Assembly: GCA_964446235.1 (NCBI GenBank)
Contig: CAYUNW010000003.1
Coordinates: 1 to 64,000, forward strand
Source of the DNA: CAYUNW01 sp964446235
GTDB taxonomy: Bacteria; Patescibacteriota; Microgenomatia; 2-02-FULL-39-11
DNA: 64,000 bases
Direction of reading: 5' to 3'
The notes beneath the pieces were generated by a model. It saw only the letters and a list, made by a program, of their open reading frames with translations, was not told the DNA's origin and made no database searches. A program made the translations under genes and the position numbers. Each line of letters begins with the position of its first letter. Positions within the stretch are counted from its first letter, which is position 1. Positions 8,382 through 17,661 of this stretch are shown here, piece by piece.

Positions 8382-9107
8382 ATGAAAAAAATTTTAGAAA
8401 TCCAAAAACTTAATAAAAATTTTAACGGTAAGAAAGCATTACATAATCTCGAGTTTTTTATAGAAGAAGGCCAAGTATTTGCTCTTATTGGTCCAAACGG
8501 TGCCGGTAAAACTACTGTAATCAAGATTATTGTCGGTTTATACCGTAAGGATACCGGTTCTGTTTTGTATAAAGGGGTGGATATTACCGATCCTGATTCT
8601 TTGGAAAAAGCGTCAATAGGTTATATACCTGATGAACCCATTTTCCCAAATTTTCTTACCGGGATGGAGTTTTTAAACTATATTAGACTTGAATATAATG
8701 TATCCAAATCAGAATTTGAGAAAAGACTTAAAAATATTTTAGAATTGTATCCGATAAAAGATGTTCTTTTTGATTATCCGGAAAATTATTCCCGCGGAAA
8801 TAAACAGAAACTATCAATTATTGCAGGTTTAATTCATAATCCTGATTTTTTGATTTTTGATGAACCGATTGTCGGATTAGATCCGGAAAGTATTGAATCG
8901 ACGGTAAAGCTTTTCCGGGATTTTAGTAAATCTGGGGGAACGATTTTGGTGTCATCTCATACTTTATCATTTATTGAAAGGGTAGCTTCAAAAATAGCCA
9001 TTATTATAAAAGGTGAGATAGTGAAATCCGGCATGATCAAAGATATTGAAAAAATCACAAAAAACACAAATTTAACAAACGCTTATCTAAAAATAGCCAA
9101 AAAATAG
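8382..9107 (+). CDS. ABC transporter ATP-binding protein
   Basis: 241 residues with Walker A GPNGAGKTT (about 37-45), a Q-loop region, the signature YSRGNKQKLSIIAGL in place of LSGGQ, Walker B FLIFDEP, the D-loop GLDPES and the H-loop SSHT. The variant signature is common in ABC-2 type exporters. It starts 4 bases after guaA and precedes, by 4 bases, a 540-residue polytopic membrane protein that is its likely permease. Substrate is unknown; the family exports drugs, polysaccharides or peptides or controls membrane proteins. Confidence 0.9.
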   Translation: MKKILEIQKLNKNFNGKKALHNLEFFIEEGQVFALIGPNGAGKTTVIKIIVGLYRKDTGSVLYKGVDITDPDSLEKASIGYIPDEPIFPNFLTGMEFLNYIRLEYNVSKSEFEKRLKNILELYPIKDVLFDYPENYSRGNKQKLSIIAGLIHNPDFLIFDEPIVGLDPESIESTVKLFRDFSKSGGTILVSSHTLSFIERVASKIAIIIKGEIVKSGMIKDIEKITKNTNLTNAYLKIAKK

Positions 9108-9111
9108 AAAA

Positions 9112-10734
9112 ATGACTTTTTTTGATACTTCTGTAAAAACAGATTTTTATCTGATTACAAAAACATTTTTATTCCTTTTTAAAAGAAAAGACCCGGCTAG
9201 AATTTTTGTGGCAATGTTATTTTTCACACTGCTGCTGTTTTTGGTATATGTATCATACTTTGCAGGAAGTAAACTCAGTTTTTATTTTGACAGTTTCGGT
9301 AGTTTTACCGCTACATTGACGGATTATATCTTAGTGACGTTATCTACTTCTTTATCGATATTTGCCTTTTTCAGTTACGCCATATCTTTTTATTTTATAG
9401 TAGCCGAAGAGAGTTACCGTAGTTATGTAATAAAAGGGGGTAAGAAATTAAATTTCATTTCTAATGTTTTTATCAAATCATTTGTTTTTGGCAGTTGGCC
9501 TTATTTACTTATTTCCATTCCATTTTTCCTGCCATTTATGCTGAAAAACAACCCTTTTTATCTGGGTTTATTTCGGCTTGTATTTTCCCAGATATTATTA
9601 GCCCTTATAGTCATGTCAATCGCTGCAATTATAGTCATAGTTACATATCCATATATACGAGTGATACTTAAGAAATATTATTTTTTGTTTATTCCTTTAG
9701 TAATGATATTTATTTATTTGATTTTTTCAAAAATCGTTTTTCCCTATAACTTGCCGGAAATAGCCAAAAACGAAGATATCAGTATTGTGAAAATCAGATT
9801 GCTTGATACTCCTGTGTTTATTTCATACCAGCCGGCTTTGGTTTTTGTCAAAAGTCTTACAAACCGTTTTGAACTTTTTTTAATTACTTTGCAAGGGTTA
9901 ATTTCATTTCTGGGATTTTTATTTATTTCAAAAAATAAAATAATTAGAATTTGGCAAGATTCATATGAGGAACGTTTCGGTTTAAGCTTCTATAAAGCCA
10001 AAAATATAAATATAAGTTACTTGACAAAAAAACTTAATTCAAAAATCAGCGTTTTGGTACTGAATGAAGTTTTGTTTATTTTAAGAAGCCCATATGCTTT
10101 CGGCTATTTAATTTTTGTATCGAGTTTATATGTAGTTTTATTATTTTTTCTTTCCAAAGCAACGATATTAACTTCGGATTATAAACAGTTTGATAATATA
10201 GTGATGAGTGCTTCTTTTTTGTCCATAACATATTTGATACTACTTCTTAACATTCGTTTCATTTTTCCAGCTATTTCATTGGGGGAGAAATTCTTATGGA
10301 GCTCGATAACAGCCGAAAAGAAGAAAAGAAACTTCTTCCGTTTCAAATGGGTTTATAACTTTATGATATTGATATTTACGGTATATTTTCTATCGTTTTT
10401 GGCAATTATGAATAACCAAATTATCCGAAAAGCGGCTTCAGATATTTTGCCGCATCTCATATTCACCTCGATTTTGATAATATTTACCTCATTATTTATC
10501 GGCTCTTTATATCATAAAGCCATAAAGGATAGGGAAGTAGAAAAATTAGCAACGACAATTCCCGGTATAATAGTCACAATAGCCAGTTTGTTTTTTAGTA
10601 TATTTTTCTTATGGGTTTTTTATAATCCGTGGTTAAACTGGCATTATATTGTAGTCTATATTTTGTCATTTCTTATAATGGCTAAACTATATATCTATGC
10701 AGAAAACAGATTTATCAGTGACGATTTGGGGTAA
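9112..10734 (+). CDS. Polytopic membrane protein, probable ABC-2 type permease
   Basis: 540 residues with about 12 hydrophobic segments in two blocks, separated near residue 290-330 by a more polar stretch (DSYEERFGLSFYKAKN). No signature motif is recognised by eye. The coupling to the ATPase gene immediately upstream (4 bases) and the length support the permease subunit of an ABC exporter. The C-terminus is short and polar. Cargo cannot be inferred from sequence; the next genes are on the opposite strand. Confidence 0.7.
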   Translation: MTFFDTSVKTDFYLITKTFLFLFKRKDPARIFVAMLFFTLLLFLVYVSYFAGSKLSFYFDSFGSFTATLTDYILVTLSTSLSIFAFFSYAISFYFIVAEESYRSYVIKGGKKLNFISNVFIKSFVFGSWPYLLISIPFFLPFMLKNNPFYLGLFRLVFSQILLALIVMSIAAIIVIVTYPYIRVILKKYYFLFIPLVMIFIYLIFSKIVFPYNLPEIAKNEDISIVKIRLLDTPVFISYQPALVFVKSLTNRFELFLITLQGLISFLGFLFISKNKIIRIWQDSYEERFGLSFYKAKNINISYLTKKLNSKISVLVLNEVLFILRSPYAFGYLIFVSSLYVVLLFFLSKATILTSDYKQFDNIVMSASFLSITYLILLLNIRFIFPAISLGEKFLWSSITAEKKKRNFFRFKWVYNFMILIFTVYFLSFLAIMNNQIIRKAASDILPHLIFTSILIIFTSLFIGSLYHKAIKDREVEKLATTIPGIIVTIASLFFSIFFLWVFYNPWLNWHYIVVYILSFLIMAKLYIYAENRFISDDLG

Positions 10735-10738
10735 TGAA

Positions 10739-11059
10739 TTAATTCAATTTAAAAAGAAATTGCAATATTTGCAGTATCCAAAAAGCAGCAAAAATCAGAA
10801 AAAAACCTAAAATTGCATTGGTGATTTTACCTTTTCCTACGGCTGCTTTTTTGGGATCACCCATGGCTAGCATATAGTCAAAACCTCCCCAAACAAGGTA
10901 TAGAAGAAGGATTATACCGGCAATTGGAAACAGATAACCCATGGCTAAATTGACGATACTTGCTAGGTTGGTAAATTCAGGTTTCAGACCGGTTGGTCCG
11001 CATATCGGATCCTGACCAACCAAACCTACGCAATTTGGGTCTACAGCAAACACTTTCAT
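10739..11059 (-). CDS. Small two-helix VirB2/TrbC-like membrane protein (paralogue 1)
   Basis: 106 residues. After a short N-terminal segment with a Cys pair come two transmembrane helices (about 42-64 and 82-104) separated by the polar loop AMGDPKKAAVGKGKI. This helix-loop-helix with G-x-x-K-x-x-x-G-K in the loop is the layout of VirB2/TrbC pilin subunits and recurs at the C-termini of the next two genes. No signal peptide is obvious. It is the promoter-distal gene of a three-gene minus-strand group. A pilin or secretion role is inferred from topology only. Confidence 0.6.
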   Translation of the reverse strand: MKVFAVDPNCVGLVGQDPICGPTGLKPEFTNLASIVNLAMGYLFPIAGIILLLYLVWGGFDYMLAMGDPKKAAVGKGKITNAILGFFLIFAAFWILQILQFLFKLN

Positions 11060-11076
11060 ATTTATATTTTAACAGA

Positions 11077-12567
11077 TTATTTGGCAAAAAACGGCAGATC
11101 AAGAATTTGTACACCAATAATATTTAATAGAAATACGGAAAATATAATCAGGATAAGTCCCGAAAGGGCAGAAACAATAATTTCTTTGCCTTGTGTGACT
11201 TTTTCGGCGTTACCGGCGCTGGTCATAAAAAGGAAGGCTCCGTAAATAAAATACAGAAAAGCTATACCTCCGGCCATACCGATGCCGACACCAAAAATTG
11301 CTTCGGTAAAAAACTTAGGACCTTCAACACTGACACAGCCCAAAGCGGTCCATACCTGTTCCGGCGAGCATTTTTTGCATTCACTGTCATATGGTGGTGG
11401 TAGTTTATCGCAAAGTAGTACCAAATCAGGTGCGCCTGGAACTGGAGTGTTTGATAGGATTGGAGAAGGAGAAAGGATTGGAGCAAGACATTTTGGGCAT
11501 GTTTTACATTGAGAATAGTCACATCCATCCGCACGAATACACGGCTCAATTCCACAATCTGCTCCTGCTGCAGGTATGCAACAGGCATTACTTGGTTGAT
11601 TGCATGTATAGACAGTAGAGTAACTACCCGATGAACAGGCGCTTCCCATAGTCTTAGGTACACAATATAGAGGCGGTGGACAAAATGGTAGCACCGGAGT
11701 AGGTGTTGGAAGCACTCCGCATCCTGTAGATACACAGCTTTCAAAACTGATTGAACAAGCTGTTTCAGTTTCGGTAAGATACGCTTCTCCACCACCAGGG
11801 GATGCAATACGTCTTCCTAATGGTATTGAAGCGTTGATTTGATACTCACCTTCAATAAATTTACCGATATTATGACTAAAGGTAATATCATTGTTATAGT
11901 TATATGTAATATCCTGCGGTTTGATAAGAGTATTACCTCCTGAGTTATTAGAAATGCTTATACCCGAATCTGGATTTGCACTAACTGCATTATTCGGCAT
12001 AACTCTTAGAGTTGGATTAGGTGGATTGATATTTATAATGCCATTTAGGGTTATTGAAGTGTCAGGTTTAATGTCTGTTGAAGGATTAAGAGTCAAACTA
12101 CAGCTTGTGGAATATGATAGTGTAGGACTAGGTGCTGTTAACCAGTCAGATGGTAAAATCGTATAATTGCATATTTCTGGAGGAGTATAAGTGCTATTTG
12201 TTACTACAAACTCGATAGTGCTACCAGTATTTGTACTGTCAAAACTCCAGGAGCTTTTAATTACTTCGTTTGCATCAGGTTTCCTATTTATACTGCTACA
12301 ACCTAATCCTCCATGACAGACTACATCAATTTTATAAGTAAGATTTTTATCAGGAAGGTTGCCAATTTCGAAATTTATTTTTCCGTATGAGCTTGAGTTT
12401 TTCATAAAAGGCGGACCACTGTATCCATAATCATCTGTCATATTCCATGTGCACGGACCGGTGTTGGATGCAGAATATACGTTATTGAGGATGAGATTGT
12501 CCCGTTTCAAATTTATCATAAGAAAACCCATTATCAGAACGCTTATGATATAAGTAATTTTTTTCAT
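11077..12567 (-). CDS. Secreted Cys-rich protein with C-terminal VirB2-like membrane domain (paralogue 2)
   Basis: 496 residues. An N-terminal signal peptide or anchor (about 1-20) is followed by a Ser/Thr/Asn-rich beta-type extracellular region to about residue 270, then a Cys-rich, Pro-rich stretch (about 270-410, some 24 Cys) with PTPTPVLPFCPPP and SPSPILSNTPVP linkers, and two transmembrane helices around 425-490 with the loop SAGNAEKVTQGKEI. The C-terminal module resembles the whole of the proteins encoded on either side. The long Cys-rich ectodomain suggests a disulphide-stabilised surface structure. Function is unknown. Confidence 0.7.
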   Translation of the reverse strand: MKKITYIISVLIMGFLMINLKRDNLILNNVYSASNTGPCTWNMTDDYGYSGPPFMKNSSSYGKINFEIGNLPDKNLTYKIDVVCHGGLGCSSINRKPDANEVIKSSWSFDSTNTGSTIEFVVTNSTYTPPEICNYTILPSDWLTAPSPTLSYSTSCSLTLNPSTDIKPDTSITLNGIININPPNPTLRVMPNNAVSANPDSGISISNNSGGNTLIKPQDITYNYNNDITFSHNIGKFIEGEYQINASIPLGRRIASPGGGEAYLTETETACSISFESCVSTGCGVLPTPTPVLPFCPPPLYCVPKTMGSACSSGSYSTVYTCNQPSNACCIPAAGADCGIEPCIRADGCDYSQCKTCPKCLAPILSPSPILSNTPVPGAPDLVLLCDKLPPPYDSECKKCSPEQVWTALGCVSVEGPKFFTEAIFGVGIGMAGGIAFLYFIYGAFLFMTSAGNAEKVTQGKEIIVSALSGLILIIFSVFLLNIIGVQILDLPFFAK

Positions 12568-12570
12568 TTT

Positions 12571-13068
12571 TTACTCAAATCCCGGTAATTGCAAAATGTC
12601 ATAGCCGATTGTTCGAAGCAGGAATACGGAAAAAATAATCAAAAGCAAACCAAAAATTGATGAGGTGATGATATCCCTACCCATTTGCAGTCTTTGCGGA
12701 TCGCCGGAAGAGGTCAATATTACGGTTGTCCCAAAAACCATGACCAGAAATGCTATACCGCCTGATATTCCAAAAAATATTGACAAAATTGATCGGACGA
12801 AATCGTTTGGATTTGTAGAAAAGCAGCCAAAGACAGTATAGACGTGAGGCGTAGGTTTAAGCACCCCACTTTGCATAGGGTCATAAATACAGTCATAACA
12901 TTTTTGCCATCCCGGAGGAGTAGGTCCGTAAGGTCTATTACACCAACCGCAAAGATCACAGGTAGTATCATCAGTGCTTAAGGCATAGACCGGTTGGGAA
13001 AAACTCAGAAAAAAACCAAGCAAAAGAAAAAATATACTGATTAAAACTAAAAATTTTCCTTTGGGCAT
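12571..13068 (-). CDS. Signal-peptide protein with VirB2-like membrane domain (paralogue 3)
   Basis: About 165 residues from the start at 13068 (MPKGKFLVL), which begins a normal signal peptide ending near QPVYA. An upstream ATG at 13131 would add a second hydrophobic stretch and is less likely. The mature part has a short Cys-rich segment (CDLCGWCNRPYG and a CYDC pair) and then two transmembrane helices with the loop SSGDPQRLQMGRDI, matching the modules at 11077 and 10739. It is divergent from the SpoIID gene, with about 95 bases of shared promoter space. Confidence 0.65.
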   Translation of the reverse strand: MPKGKFLVLISIFFLLLGFFLSFSQPVYALSTDDTTCDLCGWCNRPYGPTPPGWQKCYDCIYDPMQSGVLKPTPHVYTVFGCFSTNPNDFVRSILSIFFGISGGIAFLVMVFGTTVILTSSGDPQRLQMGRDIITSSIFGLLLIIFSVFLLRTIGYDILQLPGFE

Positions 13069-13162
13069 TGACTTAAGTGTAGCAAATTTGATTATAAGTA
13101 TTAAGTACGAAAGAAAACAGGCGATAATCATAGCCGGGTCTGCTATAATATTTTTTACGAAA

Positions 13163-14941
13163 ATGTTTCAGAAATACAAACAGATATTTATCATTTTATT
13201 ATTACTGACAGTTTTTTTATCGGGAGCAATTTATCTAGGCAAAAATATCATTATTAATAATGTCTATGCAGGAGAGCTTGAAGATCTTGAAAAGCAGCTT
13301 TCTGATCTGAAAAGAGCTTTGGAAATGTCTGTTGCCGCCACCACTCCGTTGGAAAAAAATCTGGATAAACTGAATGACAATCTCAATAAAATTAAAGATA
13401 GGATCGACTTGATAGAAAAAGATGTAGAAAATAAAGAAAAAGAAGTGAACGAAGGAGAAACATTACTAGTTTTTGCCCAGGAATTATTAAGTGAAAAAGT
13501 AAGAAAATTTTATAAGCATTATTATTCTACTCCTCAGCTTCTATACATTCTAACCGGTAAAAATCTGACTGACTCGTTCAGAAACCTAAGTTACCAAAAG
13601 GCAGTAATCGGTAATGACCGAGATACAATAGTCAAAGTAGTTTTGTATATCAAAGATTTGGAAGAGAAGAAAAAAAATCTTGAACTTGAAAAAGTTCAGC
13701 TGAGTAAGGTCAAAACTGAAACAGATGCTCAAGCGGCAATTTTGGATAAAGAAATTACCGGCGCCAAAAAATACCAATCACAACTATCAAGTAAAATCGC
13801 CCAGCTTTCTGACAGACAAAAGCAGCTACTGGCTGAAAAATTATCAAGCCTAAATCTGCCTACGTCGTTGGGTGCTGGTCCGCTTTATTGTACTGACGAT
13901 AGAAAAATCGACCCCGGTTTTGGAAACGCATTTGCATTTTTTACTTTCGGAATACCACACAGGGTTGGCATGAATCAGTATGGAGCATACGGTAGGGCAA
14001 AAGCCGGACAGGATTATAAAAGCATTCTTAATGCTTATTTTAAAAATGTCAGAATGGAATGTAAAAGCACTAATAATAAAAAAATCAAGGTTGCAGGACA
14101 CGGGGAAATGGAGCTGGAGAAATATTTATTGGGTATTTATGAAATCCCGGAAAGCTGGCCGATGGAATCTTTGAAGGCACAGGTAGTAGCAGCCAGAAGC
14201 TATGCTATAGCTTACACTGGAGGTGGAGAGAGAGAAATCTGTACCACCCAAAGCTGTCAAGTGTATAAGGGCGGTAACAAAGGAGGTCAGTGGGAGCAGG
14301 CGGTCAATCAAACAGGAAAAGATGCATGTTCTGATGGGAACGGGCAAGTATTGGTTTCCAACGATACAGGTGAAGTTATTACCGCCTGGTATGCTTCCAC
14401 GTCAGGCGGATATACATTCGAGTCGAGTGATGTTGGTTGGAACGGGAGGCCGTGGACGAAAAGACTTAGGGATACAACAGGGGATGTCAATAGTTTCAGT
14501 GATCTTTTTGACAAAGCATACGACAAAGAATCTCCGTGTTTTTATTCGGCACAGGGTTTTCGAAATGAATTTAACAAAAGTGCCTGGTTGAAAAATGAGG
14601 AAGTTGCCGATATTGTAAACGTTTTACTGCTTGCCAAAAAAGACTCATCTGTCCAAAGCCACCTTTCCCAAAAAGACAAACCCAATCCTGACGGCACCGA
14701 TACTTGGGATGAAGGTAGGGTTAAGCTGGAACTAAGAAATCGTGGGGTTACTCCTTACAATAGTATTTCATCGGTTTCCGTAGATTGGGATAAAGGGTTT
14801 GGTAGGACAAATACCGTGACTATAAACGGAGATGCAGGTTCAAACAGTTTTGACGGAAATGAATTTAAAAACTTCTTCAATTTAAGAGCGCCGGCAAATA
14901 TTCAGATTGTCGGTCCGTTGTATAATGTGGAAAGGCGATAA
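13163..14941 (+). CDS. Coiled-coil SpoIID/LytB-domain surface protein
   Basis: 592 residues from ATG 13163, which follows a TATAAT box (13144-13149). A transmembrane signal (about 5-27) is followed by a long coiled coil (about 40-235, e.g. LEDLEKQLSDLKRALEM and the KKKNLELEKVQLSKV region) similar to peptidoglycan-hydrolase activators, then a SpoIID/LytB domain (about 260-590) recognised by MELEKYLLGIYEIPESWPMESLKAQVVAARSYA and later SGGYTFESSDVGW. Family members bind or cleave peptidoglycan glycan strands or activate amidases. The fusion of a FtsX/EnvC-like coiled coil to SpoIID suggests a role in wall remodelling at division (inference). Confidence 0.85.
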   Translation: MFQKYKQIFIILLLLTVFLSGAIYLGKNIIINNVYAGELEDLEKQLSDLKRALEMSVAATTPLEKNLDKLNDNLNKIKDRIDLIEKDVENKEKEVNEGETLLVFAQELLSEKVRKFYKHYYSTPQLLYILTGKNLTDSFRNLSYQKAVIGNDRDTIVKVVLYIKDLEEKKKNLELEKVQLSKVKTETDAQAAILDKEITGAKKYQSQLSSKIAQLSDRQKQLLAEKLSSLNLPTSLGAGPLYCTDDRKIDPGFGNAFAFFTFGIPHRVGMNQYGAYGRAKAGQDYKSILNAYFKNVRMECKSTNNKKIKVAGHGEMELEKYLLGIYEIPESWPMESLKAQVVAARSYAIAYTGGGEREICTTQSCQVYKGGNKGGQWEQAVNQTGKDACSDGNGQVLVSNDTGEVITAWYASTSGGYTFESSDVGWNGRPWTKRLRDTTGDVNSFSDLFDKAYDKESPCFYSAQGFRNEFNKSAWLKNEEVADIVNVLLLAKKDSSVQSHLSQKDKPNPDGTDTWDEGRVKLELRNRGVTPYNSISSVSVDWDKGFGRTNTVTINGDAGSNSFDGNEFKNFFNLRAPANIQIVGPLYNVERR

Positions 14942-14956
14942 AAACATTTCATACCA

Positions 14957-15619
14957 ATGCCTGACATATTTAACCCTCAGAATAAATTGGAAGAAAAAGA
15001 AAAAAAAGTAACACCAAGCATTGGTTCCCAATTATATTCCAAATCAGACAATGGTGGTATAAGCCATCTATTATCATCTTTTCTTTTTATGCCCCAAAAT
15101 ACCCGTTTTGAAACTCAGGAGGAAGGGGAAAACGTAGTACTTTTATTAAGGAAACATTGGATTACAAACGTCTCTTGGATACTTACATGTGTCATATTTT
15201 TAGTAGCACCGATATTTATCCTACCGGCGTTATTTTTAAACGGACTGGTGCCGGTAGATTTTCCGGATAAAATTATAAACGCAGTAATAATATATTGGTA
15301 TATGTCAGTATTTTCATATGCATTTGTAAGTTTTCTGATGTGGTATTTTACCGTATCGATTGTGACTGAAACGCGGGTGGTTGATGTGGATTTTATAAAT
15401 ATTTTGCATAAAAAAAGCGCTGAAACCAGAATCGCAAAAGTTGAGGATGTCACAGAAAGGACAGGCGGGTTTATCAGGTCTTTATTTGATTTTGGTGATG
15501 TATTTCTGCAAACTGCAGCCAAAGACGCTATGTTTCAGTTTGAAGCGGTACCCCATCCGGCCAGAATAGTCAAAATAGTCAATAATTTGCTAGGTAAAAG
15601 CATCGAGGAGGAAGTCTAA
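14957..15619 (+). CDS. Membrane protein with bacterial PH (YdbS-like) domain
   Basis: 220 residues. A polar N-terminus (about 1-60) precedes two transmembrane helices (about 70-92 and 105-130), after which comes a bacterial PH-like domain: SIVTETRVVDVDFINILHKKSAETRIAKVEDVTER, GGFIRSLFDFGDVFLQTAAK, FEAVPHPARIVKIV. The I-R-x-L-x-x-F-G-D-V pattern is diagnostic of bPH2 domains. Function is unknown; such proteins are membrane adaptors or transport-related. It starts 16 bases after the SpoIID gene and is followed at once by a small membrane protein. Confidence 0.75.
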   Translation: MPDIFNPQNKLEEKEKKVTPSIGSQLYSKSDNGGISHLLSSFLFMPQNTRFETQEEGENVVLLLRKHWITNVSWILTCVIFLVAPIFILPALFLNGLVPVDFPDKIINAVIIYWYMSVFSYAFVSFLMWYFTVSIVTETRVVDVDFINILHKKSAETRIAKVEDVTERTGGFIRSLFDFGDVFLQTAAKDAMFQFEAVPHPARIVKIVNNLLGKSIEEEV

Positions 15620-15621
15620 AA

Positions 15622-15852
15622 ATGGAAGGACTTGATAGTACTTTATTTTCAGGTCTGACAATGATGCTTTTTAAAACGTGCATGATTACCGTGTCGTTGA
15701 TGTATCTTGCATTTGCTGCTGTGGTTTTGAAACAGACGAAATTAATGCTGAAAGTGATTGAGGCAAATATGTCAGGAATAATTTATACAATTGCTCTTCT
15801 GCATCTTTTCGCGTCCATTTTTATTCTAATTTGGGCTATACTGTATTTATAG
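15622..15852 (+). CDS. Small two-helix membrane protein
   Basis: 76 residues with two hydrophobic helices (about 15-36 and 50-74) separated by KQTKLMLKVIEANMSG. It is placed 3 bases after the PH-domain gene and 18 bases before the PP2C-like gene, so it is probably part of the same transcript. The family is not recognised. Confidence 0.6.
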   Translation: MEGLDSTLFSGLTMMLFKTCMITVSLMYLAFAAVVLKQTKLMLKVIEANMSGIIYTIALLHLFASIFILIWAILYL

Positions 15853-15870
15853 GTTAATTTGACACAGTGT

Positions 15871-17655
15871 ATGCTGACTATAGGTGAAAGCGCCAAAATT
15901 ACATCTCAAACAGATGCCAATAATTGGAGTGGGGTATTTTCCGAGGACGGATTGTTTTTATCATTGGAAATTACTACCAGTGATTCAGATGCGCAAAAAT
16001 TTGGGAAAAAGATATTTGAAGAAATTATTGATTTACTTCGAGAAGCCAGTGTTGAAGAAAGTTTACTCCCTCAAATAGTCTTAAAAATGTCACATTATGA
16101 CGAAATTGTCTCTGCTGTTTTCGGTTTGGTAGGCAAAGACAAGCTATACATTGGCGGGATCAGAGAGGGTGCTGCCTATATGTATAGAGACGGAAGAGCC
16201 GGTCAGATTTTGGATGGGGAAGAATATGCGGTTGGCAGTATCAGAGATAACGACCGGATTTTGATTTTAGGCAAAAGATTACACGATAAAATTGGTCCTG
16301 ATAATTTGATAGAGTTTTTAAAAGAAGATAATTTTGACGATGCTTATTCGCTTATTGTGTCCAGATTAAGTCAGGATGATGAAATAAAAGGGGCTGCAGC
16401 TTTGTTTTTTGCTGTTGAAGATAAAGTAATTGATAAAGATATTAATGATCAGGATTTAACTTCATCCCAAAAGAAAAAAAATATCTTTTTAAACACTGTA
16501 CTATTAAAAATAAAAAACATTACATCTTTTAGCCGTTTTAGTAATTTAAAGCAAAGGATATTGATACTGGCTGCTATTTTGGTTGTTTTGATCCTTTCAA
16601 TAAATATTTTTTCCGGCATAAAACAGAATTCTCTAAACGAAAAGAGCAAAAGATTAGACGAAACGGTAAATATCGTTAATCATCAGTATAAAGAAGCTCT
16701 CAATTTGATTGATTTAAACCCCCAACGGGCAAGAGCATTGTTGTCCGACAGTAAATTGAGTTTATCACCTTTTTTGTCAGAATTTGCTAAAAACTCCCGG
16801 GAATACAAAAAAATATCGGAATTACTTGGAAAAATATCAGAAAGCGAGACGATCGCATATAAAATTTATAAAATTACCCAGGCACCGATATTTTTTGACA
16901 TCGGTTTGATAAAACCAGAAGGCGAAGGGGTAAAAATCGCTTCATTTCGCAAGCAAAAAGCAATTTTGGATACAAAAAACAAAGTAGTTTACGCACTGGA
17001 AACGACTACAAAAAAAACCGGTATTATCGCCGGCAGCGAGATTGTTAAAGATGCTCAGAATATAGCTGTATATGATACATCAGCATATATTGTAAATTCC
17101 GATGGGATTTATGAAATTGATTTGGAAGATAAAGAAATTGAATTGGTAGTTAAAAAAGATGACGAGTGGGGTAATATCGCGGATATAGCAACATTTGCCG
17201 GAAATGTATATTTACTGGACAAAGGCAATAATATGATTTGGAAGTATATCAAGACCGATTTTGGATTGTCAGATAGGACCAGGTATCTGAATACCGGAGC
17301 AGGGCTTGATATCAGTGATTCTGTCGGTATGACAATTGACGGTTCAGTGTGGGTATATAATTCAAGTGATATTTTGAAGTTTACCCAAGGTAATTACACA
17401 AACTTTATTTTTCAGGGATTTTCTGAATCGTTTCATAATATTGCATCTGTTTCAACTAGTGATATCGATAAATATTTATATATTTTGGATAAGGACATGG
17501 CAAGAGTGGTGGTTTTTGATAAGGACGGATTGTATCTTTCGCAATATCAATGGGAAGGTTTGCAAGATGCAACTGATATAGTGGTAAGTGAAGATGAAGA
17601 CAAGCTATTTGTTTTAGTGCAAAGCAAAATTTACGCCTTTGATTTGAAAGACTGA
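15871..17655 (+). CDS. PP2C-like domain - transmembrane - beta-propeller protein
   Basis: About 594 residues. The N-terminal 195 residues follow the PP2C phosphatase pattern (LYIGGIREGAAYMYRDGRAGQIL ... VGSIRDNDRILILGKRL ... DEIKGAAALFFAVED), but the metal-binding GD and DG pairs are replaced by GIRE and GKRL, so catalysis is doubtful. One transmembrane helix (about 232-252) follows, then a short helical segment and an extracytoplasmic region (about 340-594) with repeats such as VYLLDKGNNMIWKY, YLYILDKDMARVVVFDKDG and KLFVLVQSKIYAFD, typical of beta-propellers. ATG 15871 was chosen; a TTG at 15859 would add four residues. Role unknown; perhaps a surface sensor linked to a cytoplasmic pseudophosphatase. 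Confidence 0.65.
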   Translation: MLTIGESAKITSQTDANNWSGVFSEDGLFLSLEITTSDSDAQKFGKKIFEEIIDLLREASVEESLLPQIVLKMSHYDEIVSAVFGLVGKDKLYIGGIREGAAYMYRDGRAGQILDGEEYAVGSIRDNDRILILGKRLHDKIGPDNLIEFLKEDNFDDAYSLIVSRLSQDDEIKGAAALFFAVEDKVIDKDINDQDLTSSQKKKNIFLNTVLLKIKNITSFSRFSNLKQRILILAAILVVLILSINIFSGIKQNSLNEKSKRLDETVNIVNHQYKEALNLIDLNPQRARALLSDSKLSLSPFLSEFAKNSREYKKISELLGKISESETIAYKIYKITQAPIFFDIGLIKPEGEGVKIASFRKQKAILDTKNKVVYALETTTKKTGIIAGSEIVKDAQNIAVYDTSAYIVNSDGIYEIDLEDKEIELVVKKDDEWGNIADIATFAGNVYLLDKGNNMIWKYIKTDFGLSDRTRYLNTGAGLDISDSVGMTIDGSVWVYNSSDILKFTQGNYTNFIFQGFSESFHNIASVSTSDIDKYLYILDKDMARVVVFDKDGLYLSQYQWEGLQDATDIVVSEDEDKLFVLVQSKIYAFDLKD

Positions 17656-17661
17656 TTTTAT

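Noticed and set aside
11262..11807. Long minus-strand frame of 181 codons
   Set aside because: It lies wholly inside the Cys-rich VirB2-like gene in another frame and has no protein-like pattern; it is an overlap artefact of Pro/Cys-rich codons.
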